A stretch of DNA of 9,019 bases from Gammaproteobacteria bacterium UBA3532 (GTDB lineage Bacteria; Pseudomonadota; Gammaproteobacteria; Enterobacterales; UBA3532), in contig DFOV01000233.1 in NCBI GenBank assembly GCA_002376965.1, forward strand, positions 5,583 to 14,601. The letters are read 5' to 3'. Made by a program: the position numbers and the translations under genes. A model generated the notes under the pieces. It saw nothing but the letters and a program-made list of their open reading frames with translations, was not told where the DNA came from and made no database searches. Below, in pieces: positions 1 to 6,365 of this stretch. Within the stretch, counting starts at the first letter, position 1; the number at the start of each line of letters is the position of its first letter.

Positions 1-862
1 CATAAGCAGGGCTTTCGATACGCATCAACTTTGTTAGTACAGAAGCAAGCTTCTCGCGCATTTCTCCACGTTTGATAATCATATCTATGGCACCGTGTTC
101 CAATAGGAACTCGCTGCGTTGGAATCCTTCAGGAAGGGTTTGCCTTACCGTTTGCTCTATAACACGAGGTCCAGCAAAACCAATAAGTGCATTTGGTTCA
201 GCGGCATTAATATCCCCCAGCATTGCAAAGCTCGCGGATACACCACCCATTGTCGGATCGGTCATCACAGAGATGAATGGCAACCCCTTACGCGACAATC
301 TTGCAAGAGCGGCACTGGTCTTAGCCATTTGCATGAGCGATAGCAGTGCTTCCTGCATGCGAGCACCGCCACTGGCACTAAAACATATTAGTGGCGACTG
401 AATCTCAATAGCATGATTGACTGCTCTGACAAATTTTTCGCCGACGACCGAGCCCATTGAGCCTCCCATAAAGGTGAACTCAAAAGCGCAGGCAACCAAA
501 GGCATCTGATACAACTCGCCTGAGTAAACAATTAGCGCATCATTTTCACCAGTAACCTTTTGGGCAGTACTGATACGGTCTTTATACTTTTTGGAGTCTT
601 TGAACTTTAGTACATCTACAGGAGCAAGGTTATGAGCCAGCTCTACTGCTGTATCAGTGTCGAATAGCGCTAATAGACGCTTTCTACCGCTGATACGCAT
701 ATGAAAATCACACTTGGGACAAACTTCGAGGTTTCGCTCTAACTCAGGGCGATACAATATCGCTTCGCATCCACCACACTTTATCCATAGTCCCTCAGGC
801 ACCGATACTTGACGCTCATCGTTTTTAGCGCGTCCCGGAAGAATCCGATCAAACCAACTCAT
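1..862 (-). CDS. accD: Acetyl-CoA carboxylase carboxyltransferase subunit beta (3'-truncated by window edge)
   Basis: AccD with AccA transfers carboxyl from carboxybiotin to acetyl-CoA, giving malonyl-CoA for fatty-acid synthesis in the cytoplasm. I translated this frame by hand: 287 residues are visible, starting [11 protein letters not shown], and no stop is reached before the left edge. The family is about 304 residues (E. coli), so about 17 C-terminal residues are missing. The N-terminal four-cysteine zinc ribbon is intact (C29, C32, C48, C51). The crotonase-fold carboxyltransferase core follows, with the glycine-rich segments [12 protein letters not shown] (161-172) and [12 protein letters not shown] (206-217) that line the active site in this family. 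The ATG at 862-860 has a GGAG ribosome site seven bases upstream. It lies 165 bp after trpF and may have its own promoter. In many gammaproteobacteria folC follows, but that would be outside the window. Confidence 0.96.
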   Translation of the reverse strand, partial: MSWFDRILPGRAKNDERQVSVPEGLWIKCGGCEAILYRPELERNLEVCPKCDFHMRISGRKRLLALFDTDTAVELAHNLAPVDVLKFKDSKKYKDRISTAQKVTGENDALIVYSGELYQMPLVACAFEFTFMGGSMGSVVGEKFVRAVNHAIEIQSPLICFSASGGARMQEALLSLMQMAKTSAALARLSRKGLPFISVMTDPTMGGVSASFAMLGDINAAEPNALIGFAGPRVIEQTVRQTLPEGFQRSEFLLEHGAIDMIIKRGEMREKLASVLTKLMRIESPAY

Positions 863-870
863 CTATCGAG

Positions 871-874
871 CTCC
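871..874 (-). promoter_or_regulatory. Ribosome binding site of accD
   Basis: The minus strand reads GTGGAGC, then seven bases, then the ATG at 862. GGAG is a good Shine-Dalgarno core at usual spacing and supports this start, which also matches the usual MSW-type AccD N-terminus. Confidence 0.6.
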
Positions 875-894
875 ACAACTTAGTTTTGAATATG

Positions 895-921
895 ATTTTA
901 GTCACGAGTTCTTACTGTAAA
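895..921 (-). promoter_or_regulatory. Candidate sigma70-type promoter P2 for accD
   Basis: On the minus strand TTTACA (921-916, five of six matches to the -35 consensus) is followed after 15 bp by TAAAAT (900-895, five of six to the -10 consensus). Both boxes are good, but a 15-bp spacer is shorter than the preferred 17, so this is only a candidate. It would give a leader of about 25-30 nt before the accD ATG. Confidence 0.3.
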
Positions 922-960
922 AGTTCAACACTCAACTCGCCTCTCCAATTTCTGCGGGCC

Positions 961-969
961 ATTGTAACA
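961..969 (-). promoter_or_regulatory. Candidate extended -10 promoter P1 for accD
   Basis: The minus strand carries TGTTACAAT (969-961), which fits the extended -10 pattern TGnTATAAT with one mismatch. The -35 region at optimal spacing is poor (three of six at best), as is tolerated in extended -10 promoters. Transcription from here would give a leader of roughly 95 nt. No clear intrinsic terminator follows trpF, so read-through from the fimV-truA-trpF transcript could also supply accD. Confidence 0.35.
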
Positions 970-1027
970 TTTTCAGCATTTGGGACAGTATTTTTTTATC
1001 GAATTATCCGCGCTTTAATGGTGCTTT

Positions 1028-1663
1028 TTAGTTAGCATTGCATTGCGTGGCATATGATACATTAAGAATGAAGTTCTGCATTTTATGCTGGCTTTTAATG
1101 CCCTTTTCAAGCTCAACACCACTACTCACATCAACACCATAGGGGGTGTGAGACTGAACAACTTGAGCAACATTCTCTGGCGTCAAACCACCAGCCACAA
1201 TCAATGGTAGTGAAAAGCCAGTGGGAATACATGTCCAGTCAAATCCCTGCCCTGTCCCACCAAATCGCTTAGGATCGAATTTATCCAACAACAAGCCAGA
1301 AGACTTACAATACTCCTGCTCTAACTTGGACCAAGATGTATCGGATGTTACGCCTACTGCTTTGATATAGCGTCTCTGAAATCCTTCACAAAAAGCCGCC
1401 GATTCGGCGCCATGAAATTGCAGTAAATCGAGCCCGCAATTGCTAGCTACACTTTCTACCCTATCAGCCTCTTCATTGACAAACAAACCGACGCTGGTCA
1501 CAAAAGCAGGCATAGATCGAATAATCAATTTGGCATTTTCAGGTGAAATATATCTTGGGCTTTTGGGATAAAACACAAAGCCCAGAGCATCAACACCTGC
1601 GGCAATCGCATCAATAGCATCCTGCAGACGTGTAATACCACATATTTTCACACGCGTACGCAT
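1028..1663 (-). CDS. trpF: Phosphoribosylanthranilate isomerase
   Basis: TrpF catalyses the Amadori rearrangement of N-(5-phosphoribosyl)anthranilate to the carboxyphenylaminodeoxyribulose phosphate, the third dedicated step of tryptophan synthesis. It is a single-domain (beta/alpha)8 barrel of 211 residues, normal for monofunctional TrpF. The N-terminal strand VKICGITR carries the catalytic cysteine (C8). The catalytic aspartate is D127 in the LLLDKFD segment, followed by GGTGQGFDW (135-143). LQFHG (81-85) and the phosphate-binding C-terminal VDVSSGVE (178-185) are also present. The ATG has AAGGG six bases upstream. It starts 27 bp after truA and is probably translated from the fimV-truA-trpF message. 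No other trp gene is in the window, so this is the dispersed, unfused trpF arrangement known in Pseudomonas-like genomes. Confidence 0.96.
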   Translation of the reverse strand: MRTRVKICGITRLQDAIDAIAAGVDALGFVFYPKSPRYISPENAKLIIRSMPAFVTSVGLFVNEEADRVESVASNCGLDLLQFHGAESAAFCEGFQRRYIKAVGVTSDTSWSKLEQEYCKSSGLLLDKFDPKRFGGTGQGFDWTCIPTGFSLPLIVAGGLTPENVAQVVQSHTPYGVDVSSGVELEKGIKSQHKMQNFILNVSYATQCNAN

Positions 1664-1690
1664 ATCAAACCCTTAAATGTTACGAGAAAA

Positions 1691-2482
1691 TTAGTGTTGC
1701 GAAAAAATTCCAGGACCACGTTCAATTGCGGGAAGCTTAAATAATGCAGGGTATTTTACCTCAACTAAATACAATCCATTTGGTGGTGCAGTCTCTGCAG
1801 CCTTGGTTCGATCTCTACTGTTGAAAACATTTCGAAACGTATCGAGAGCCCACCTACCGTCCCCCACCCTTAATACACTACCTACAATATTTCGTACCAT
1901 ATGATGTAAAAACGCATTTGCTTCTATTTCAATGATTACGTGGTGTTGTATACGCCAAACAGTTGTTTGTATGACATTGCGCATTGGCGTATTCGATTGA
2001 CAACTAGCTGCTTGGAAAGCTGAGAAATCATTCTCACCAGCGAGCAACTCTAGGGCTTTGCCCATTGTCTGCTCACAAAGTGGGGACGAATGCCAGGTAA
2101 CATAATGGTAAGCCAAAGCGGACTTTGTTGGCGTGTTAAGCACTATATAACGGTATGTCCGGCTTTGCGCACTGAATCTAGCATGAAAATCATCCAGTAC
2201 TGGCTGACACCACTTAATGCGTATATCTTCTGGTAGGAAAGTATTAGCGCCGCGAACCCAGGCATGACTAGGCCGTTTGGCCAACGAATCGAAGTGAATT
2301 ATTTGGTTGGTGGCGTGAACGCCGGTATCCGTCCGCCCTGCGCACTGAACCTCAATAGAATGGTCCGCCACTCGCGACAGACCATCTTCAACACACTGCT
2401 GTACTGACGGCGAATGAGTTTGCCGTTGCCATCCACAAAAAGGATGGCCGGCGTACTCAACACATGCAACCCACTTTGACAA
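1691..2482 (-). CDS. truA: tRNA pseudouridine(38-40) synthase
   Basis: TruA converts uridines 38, 39 and 40 in the anticodon stem-loop of many tRNAs to pseudouridine. It has 263 residues against 270 in E. coli. The catalytic aspartate is D52 in the signature CAGRTDTGVHA (47-57). Other family landmarks are FCGWQRQ (15-21), NDFSAFQ (151-157), FLHHMVRN (191-198) and APPNGLYL (232-239). The start is a TTG at 2482-2480: the codon immediately upstream in frame is TGA, so no longer form exists, and the next in-frame ATG would delete the first 139 residues and the active site. It begins 11 bp after the fimV stop, which suggests coupled translation. The fimV-truA-trpF linkage is conserved in pseudomonads. 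Confidence 0.96.
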   Translation of the reverse strand: MSKWVACVEYAGHPFCGWQRQTHSPSVQQCVEDGLSRVADHSIEVQCAGRTDTGVHATNQIIHFDSLAKRPSHAWVRGANTFLPEDIRIKWCQPVLDDFHARFSAQSRTYRYIVLNTPTKSALAYHYVTWHSSPLCEQTMGKALELLAGENDFSAFQAASCQSNTPMRNVIQTTVWRIQHHVIIEIEANAFLHHMVRNIVGSVLRVGDGRWALDTFRNVFNSRDRTKAAETAPPNGLYLVEVKYPALFKLPAIERGPGIFSQH

Positions 2483-2488
2483 TCAAAT

Positions 2489-2495
2489 ACCTGCT
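2489..2495 (-). promoter_or_regulatory. Ribosome binding site deciding the truA TTG start
   Basis: Directly after the fimV TAG the minus strand reads AGCAGGT, with seven bases between AGG and the TTG start at 2482. The site overlaps the last base of fimV's stop region and fits re-initiation by ribosomes ending fimV. Confidence 0.55.
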
Positions 2496-5115
2496 AAAGC
2501 TTCGCTAGCAAAGTTTCAGCTTTGCCACGTTGCTCATCATTACCATCAGCGATGACTTCATTGAGAATTTCTTTTGCGCCATCTACGTCGCCCATATCAA
2601 CATAGGCTCGGGCGAGATCCAACTTGGTACCAACCTCGTCGATGTCGCTTAAAGCTTCCTCATCAATATCGTCGAGCGATGCGTCATCGTCGTCAAACGA
2701 AAAGTCCTCATCCAGCGAGTCAAATGAATCTAGCGTCACATCTTCGGTGCTGCCTGTATCAAAATCATCAAGCCCACTTAGCTCTGGCTCGTCTTCTGGT
2801 TCTGCAACGGGAGAATCTAGCGGGTCATCAGAGAAGTTTTCACCCAAACTGGACGATAAATCTTCTGCAGGAGGTTCATCTGATTCAGAGTCTCCCAATG
2901 AGAAATCAAGATTAGGTAAGTCTGTACTACCATCACCAGATGCAGCGCCACTATCTTCTTCCTTTGTCGATTCCTGGCCGCCTAACAGAGAAGCAGTATC
3001 CCCTATATCGAAATCTTCATGACCAAAGTCTAAAGAGGCTGATTCTTCTGCGGGTGCGTCTGGTTCCTCGATGCTAACAGGCTCTTCTGGAGAAGCTATT
3101 TCATCGATATAACCCGGCAAAGCTTGCTCTGGCCATTGCTGCTTAAATAGGCTAATCACTTCGTCGGCAAGGGCAACATCCTGATCTGCCAGTGGTTTGA
3201 CAGCATTAGCTTCTTCAGTAAACCCTTCCAAGTTTCCACTTTGTGCCAGGCATTCGAGTAGCTTGACTCGAACTTCTGATTTTTGTGGATCATTTTCTAG
3301 AGTAGCCCTCAATATCTGCTCGGCTTGGTCATAACGACCATAGGCAATATAAATATCTGCTTCGCCGATAGGATCTGTTGAAATTTCCTGTTCTTCTTCA
3401 AAAACCTCATCGAGAGCTGAAATAGATTCGACGAGCTCATCCGTTTCGTCATCAGAAAGTTCTTCATCAGCGCTACTAGCAACTACTGGTGCAGGAGTAG
3501 TCGGTGCTTCTGGCTTGGATTGCGGTGCTGTTGCAGCTTCTGGAGCTGCTGTAGCCTCGTCTAATGTAGTGAAATCTTCAAACTCTTGATTTTCGACAGC
3601 TCTGCGGCGCTGGTATAGCAACCCGAGTAGCCCAAGCAACACCAATACCCCGCCACCGGCGGCCAGTAAAAGGTCATTACCTAGTACCATGTCTACGATA
3701 TTGTTCTCTTTTGGATCTGGTTTAAGCTTTGGTGCAGGCTTCGCAATGGGGGTTGGTGCTGGTTCGGTTGATGGTTGAACTTCATCTACCTCACTAGCTA
3801 CCATAGAATCTTCCACGTTGTCAGAAGCTTCTTCGCCATTTTCTGTATCACTGCTGGGGGAGTCTGCTTGTGCAGTCTCGGAGGGCTGCTCAGAACTATC
3901 CGCGGCCTGCTCGCTTAATGTTGCAGATTCTTCGGGTACAACAACCTCAGGCTCAACCGTTTCATTAGTTTCTGAGCCAATATCATTTTCCGCTGACTCA
4001 CTTCCAGGTTGGGTCACTTCAGATAAACCGGCATCTTCAATTTCTAATCCAGGTTTGCCTAACTGTTCTTCTAAGGCCTTACGCTTACTGCGTTCTTCTT
4101 GAAGCATTGACTCAAGCATCTCAAGACGATTAGATAGCTCGGCATTTTCCTTTTCGAGTGTGGCAACTGCTTCGCTTTGCGCTGCAGCGCTGTAGCTGGG
4201 AGAACCATCAGACTTTTCATCGTCCGATACTATTCGCAGCTTGCCTTCTACCTTAGGAGCAGGCTCTTCGACCATTGGGGCTTCGACTTTATTCTGGGTA
4301 GCTGTTACCGCCCCTGTCGGTCGAGTGCCTGGTCCATCACCAGCCCAGTCACTATTATGAGTAGCGATTAATTGAAGAGCTTGTTGTTGAGTAATTTGTT
4401 CGTCTACTTGCGACGATGAAGGAATATTAAGAACTTGTCCGCGTTTTAGGTTATTGATGTTCTGACGTCGGAAAGCATCAGGGTTGGCTTCAAAAATTGA
4501 AGCCATCATTTGGTGGATGCTTACATCTGAAGACTTATGCTTTTGAGCAATGGTCCAAAGCGTATCTCTAGCGCTCGTTGGACCATATTGACTGGATTCT
4601 GTATAGCTGCGCGATGAAACCTGTGGCGTAGGCCGCGGGGCTGGCGTTACAGATTTTTCATTTTTTTTTTGAGACGGTGTCTTTTTAACCGCTACTGGTT
4701 TTGATTGTGCAGGCGGTTGAAAATCGAGAATCGGCGGATCAAGAAGAACGGTAAATTCACGTAGAATTCGACCCTTAGGCCAGTTTAGTTCGACCAAAAA
4801 GTCGACAAAGGGCTCTTTAATCGGTTCGCGCGTCTTAACTTTGATAATGACATCACCGTTGGCATCGGTGCTTGTTTCAAACTTCAATTGAGAAAGGTAT
4901 TGATATCGAATCAGTCCGGCAGCATCAAATTGCTTTGCACTGGCCAATCGAGCCTTTATGTCTTCGACACCGTAGTCGCCTGGAGCTACTATCGGTATTT
5001 CAGCTTTAAAAGGCTGATTAAGAAATGACTGAGAATCGATATTGCCCAACCCAAGAGCAAACAGCTGTGAAGATGCTGTTGCCAAAGCAATTGATAGAGC
5101 CAGCTTTCGCACCAT
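2494..5115 (-). CDS. fimV: FimV/HubP-family polar hub protein (LysM, single TM, acidic cytoplasmic tail)
   Basis: FimV family proteins bind peptidoglycan, span the inner membrane and organise the cell pole, type IV pili and type II secretion in Pseudomonas and Vibrio. I start it at the ATG at 5115, giving 873 residues (P. aeruginosa FimV about 919). Visible order: signal peptide 1-20 (MVRK, hydrophobic core, cut after SQLFA); conserved FimV N-terminal domain about 21-130; Pro/Lys-rich linker; LysM about 171-233 with DTLWTIAQKH; coiled coil about 313-352; acidic Ser/Glu-rich linker to about 450; Pro/Lys stretch; membrane helix about 478-501 followed by RRR; cytoplasmic TPR-like repeat about 587-632; long Asp/Glu-rich segment; and the family C-terminal domain about 826-873 (LDLARAYVDMGDVDGAKEIL). 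A start at 5160 would bury the signal peptide behind 15 charged residues, and its ATG overlaps a hairpin. An A10 run lies at codons 149-152. Confidence 0.94.
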   Translation of the reverse strand: MVRKLALSIALATASSQLFALGLGNIDSQSFLNQPFKAEIPIVAPGDYGVEDIKARLASAKQFDAAGLIRYQYLSQLKFETSTDANGDVIIKVKTREPIKEPFVDFLVELNWPKGRILREFTVLLDPPILDFQPPAQSKPVAVKKTPSQKKNEKSVTPAPRPTPQVSSRSYTESSQYGPTSARDTLWTIAQKHKSSDVSIHQMMASIFEANPDAFRRQNINNLKRGQVLNIPSSSQVDEQITQQQALQLIATHNSDWAGDGPGTRPTGAVTATQNKVEAPMVEEPAPKVEGKLRIVSDDEKSDGSPSYSAAAQSEAVATLEKENAELSNRLEMLESMLQEERSKRKALEEQLGKPGLEIEDAGLSEVTQPGSESAENDIGSETNETVEPEVVVPEESATLSEQAADSSEQPSETAQADSPSSDTENGEEASDNVEDSMVASEVDEVQPSTEPAPTPIAKPAPKLKPDPKENNIVDMVLGNDLLLAAGGGVLVLLGLLGLLYQRRRAVENQEFEDFTTLDEATAAPEAATAPQSKPEAPTTPAPVVASSADEELSDDETDELVESISALDEVFEEEQEISTDPIGEADIYIAYGRYDQAEQILRATLENDPQKSEVRVKLLECLAQSGNLEGFTEEANAVKPLADQDVALADEVISLFKQQWPEQALPGYIDEIASPEEPVSIEEPDAPAEESASLDFGHEDFDIGDTASLLGGQESTKEEDSGAASGDGSTDLPNLDFSLGDSESDEPPAEDLSSSLGENFSDDPLDSPVAEPEDEPELSGLDDFDTGSTEDVTLDSFDSLDEDFSFDDDDASLDDIDEEALSDIDEVGTKLDLARAYVDMGDVDGAKEILNEVIADGNDEQRGKAETLLAKL
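4661..4670 (-). repeat. Homopolymer tract of ten A on the coding strand of fimV
   Basis: The fimV coding strand holds ten consecutive A bases spanning codons for Q149-K150-K151-N152 (CAA AAA AAA AAT). It lies in the linker between the FimV N-terminal domain and LysM. One added A gives TGA at once, and one lost A reaches TAA after four codons. Confidence 0.9.
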
Positions 5116-5121
5116 TTTCTT

Positions 5122-5127
5122 ATCCTT
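5122..5127 (-). promoter_or_regulatory. Ribosome binding site supporting the inner fimV start
   Basis: AAGGAT sits six bases before the ATG at 5115 on the minus strand, a strong Shine-Dalgarno match. The alternative upstream ATG at 5160 is preceded by CGCCCCCTTTA, with no purine-rich site, so 5115 is the preferred start. Confidence 0.75.
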
Positions 5128-5151
5128 ATATTTCTCGATTTTTTGCCACCG

Positions 5152-5171
5152 CGCCCCCATTAAAGGGGGCG
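5152..5171. repeat. GC-rich inverted repeat between asd and fimV
   Basis: A perfect 7-bp stem (CGCCCCC at 5152-5158, GGGGGCG at 5165-5171) encloses a 6-base AT-only loop. On the transcribed minus strand no U tract follows, so it is not a standard intrinsic terminator for asd. On the plus strand the stem is followed by TTTATT, weakly terminator-like for antisense transcription. It lies in the fimV leader 36 bases before the start codon. Confidence 0.75.
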
Positions 5172-5188
5172 TTTATTAAAATAATAAC

Positions 5189-6211
5189 TTATAAGTAATT
5201 TTTTACCAGCACCTCAGCAATTTGAACGCTGTTTAATGCCGCTCCTTTTCTCACATTGTCAGCCACTACCCACATGTTAATGCCTTTGTCATGTGAAATA
5301 TCTTTCCTGATCCGGCCCACGTATACCGGATCTTGTCCTGCACCTTCGGTCACAGCTGTTGGGTAGCCACCATCAGTTCTTTCATCAAGAACCACCACGC
5401 CATCGGCATTCCCTAAAAGCTCTTTAACCTTTTCTTCGCTAATTGCTTCTTTTGTTTCTATATGTACAGCCTCTGAGTGACCGTAAAATACAGGAACTCG
5501 AACCGCGGTTGGGTTAACCTTGATATCTGGATCAGCAAATATCTTCTTGGTTTCCCAAACCATTTTCATTTCTTCCTTAGTGTAGCCGTTATCTTGGAAT
5601 ACGTCGATTTGTGGCAACGCATTAAATGCAATTTGTTTGGGATATACGTCACATTCTGCAGTTCTGCCATTCAATAGTGCACCAGATTGAGTGGCCAATT
5701 CCGAAATAGCTTCTTTACCTGTCCCTGAAACAGCCTGATAGGTCGCCACGTTGATCCGGTCAATACCAACCGCATCGTAAATAGGCTTCAATGCGACCAG
5801 CATTTGAATTGTCGAACAATTTGGATTAGCAATAATGCCTCGGGTTTTATAGTTGGCTATTGCTTCAGGGTTCACTTCAGGTACTACCAAGGGAATATCG
5901 TCGTCATAGCGAAAGTGAGAGGTATTATCAATAACAACACATCCAGCTTCTGCTGCTTTAGGAGCATATATTTCGGAGACGCTACCACCCGCAGAAAAAA
6001 GACCAATCTGAACCTGGCTAAAGTCGAATTCTGCCAAGTTTTGAACAACAATCGGTTTGCCTTTGAACAATAAAGTATCACCAGCAGAGCGCTCACTTGC
6101 CAGAGCAAAGATCTTGCCGACGGGGAAATCTCGCTGTTCCAGGATTGATAGCATCGTTTCTCCAACAGCGCCGGTAGCTCCGACTACAGCAACATCATAT
6201 TTTTTGCTCAT
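5189..6211 (-). CDS. asd: Aspartate-semialdehyde dehydrogenase, short (asd_B/Asd2-like) class
   Basis: Asd reduces aspartyl phosphate to aspartate semialdehyde with NADPH, the branch point to lysine/diaminopimelate, threonine, methionine and isoleucine. It has 340 residues. The nucleotide-binding loop VGATGAVGE is at 10-18. The catalytic cysteine is C132 in NPNCSTIQ. Q159 (TYQAVSGTG), R238 and H245 (RVPVFYGHSEAVH) keep the spacing of E. coli C135-Q162 and R267-H274. The sequence resembles the shorter Gram-positive/Vibrio Asd2 type rather than the about 370-residue enterobacterial type. Its C-terminus (KGAALNSVQIAEVLVKNYL) resembles the Usg paralogue that sits before fimV in P. aeruginosa, as I recall that sequence. 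The catalytic residues indicate an active enzyme. The ATG has AGAGG six bases upstream, and leuB ends 154 bp before it. Confidence 0.94.
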   Translation of the reverse strand: MSKKYDVAVVGATGAVGETMLSILEQRDFPVGKIFALASERSAGDTLLFKGKPIVVQNLAEFDFSQVQIGLFSAGGSVSEIYAPKAAEAGCVVIDNTSHFRYDDDIPLVVPEVNPEAIANYKTRGIIANPNCSTIQMLVALKPIYDAVGIDRINVATYQAVSGTGKEAISELATQSGALLNGRTAECDVYPKQIAFNALPQIDVFQDNGYTKEEMKMVWETKKIFADPDIKVNPTAVRVPVFYGHSEAVHIETKEAISEEKVKELLGNADGVVVLDERTDGGYPTAVTEGAGQDPVYVGRIRKDISHDKGINMWVVADNVRKGAALNSVQIAEVLVKNYL

Positions 6212-6217
6212 TAAAAA

Positions 6218-6222
6218 CCTCT
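6218..6222 (-). promoter_or_regulatory. Ribosome binding site of asd
   Basis: AGAGG on the minus strand lies six bases from the ATG at 6211, in an otherwise AT-rich leader. This supports the chosen asd start. Confidence 0.6.
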
Positions 6223-6268
6223 AAATAAGTAATGAAAATTTTAGGAGTATCAAGGATAACCTACACAA

Positions 6269-6296
6269 ATAATAAACCTTTAATTCGTGGGTACAA
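6269..6296 (-). promoter_or_regulatory. Candidate promoter for asd
   Basis: On the minus strand TATTAT (6274-6269, five of six to the -10 consensus) follows TTGTAC (6296-6291, three of six to the -35 consensus) after 16 bp. The -35 box overlaps one arm of the inverted repeat at 6285-6293, which could make that repeat an operator. The promoter call is weak and rests on box similarity and position only. Confidence 0.3.
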
Positions 6297-6352
6297 GATT
6301 TTGGCACGGATAAATTGGAATTTTTTCACCTTCCAAAACGTTATACCCACGA
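6285..6352. repeat. Two-tier inverted repeat between leuB and asd
   Basis: TCGTGGGTA (6285-6293) and TACCCACGA (6344-6352) are perfect 9-bp inverted arms separated by 50 bases. Nested inside them, TTGGAA (6315-6320) and TTCCAA (6331-6336) form a second 6-bp stem with a 10-base loop. The outer right arm can also pair locally with TGGGT at 6356-6360, giving a competing 5-bp hairpin. No U tract follows the structure in the transcribed direction, so it does not look like an intrinsic terminator. Confidence 0.6.
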
Positions 6353-6365
6353 GATTGGGTGAAAG

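Noticed and set aside
72..401. Plus-strand open frames over accD
   Set aside because: They lie wholly antisense to the well-conserved accD frame and have no recognisable domain.
2624..3022. Plus-strand open frame encoding a very serine-rich 132-residue protein
   Set aside because: It is the antisense of the Asp/Glu/Ser-rich C-terminal region of fimV. GAT/GAA/TCA-biased codons read as serine codons on the other strand. There is no ribosome site and no family resemblance.
5116..5160. 15-codon N-terminal extension of FimV (start at 5160)
   Set aside because: It would precede a clear signal peptide with a lysine-rich extension. Its ATG overlaps a GC hairpin and lacks a ribosome site, while 5115 has AAGGAT at good spacing.
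5884..6165. Minus-strand frame shifted inside asd, suggesting a possible overlapping gene
   Set aside because: The asd frame through this region is intact and conserved, and the alternative frame has no recognisable motif.
6212..6365. Lysine riboswitch or other named riboswitch before asd
   Set aside because: The gap is only 154 bp, and I recognise none of the conserved core motifs of known riboswitch classes, only simple inverted repeats.
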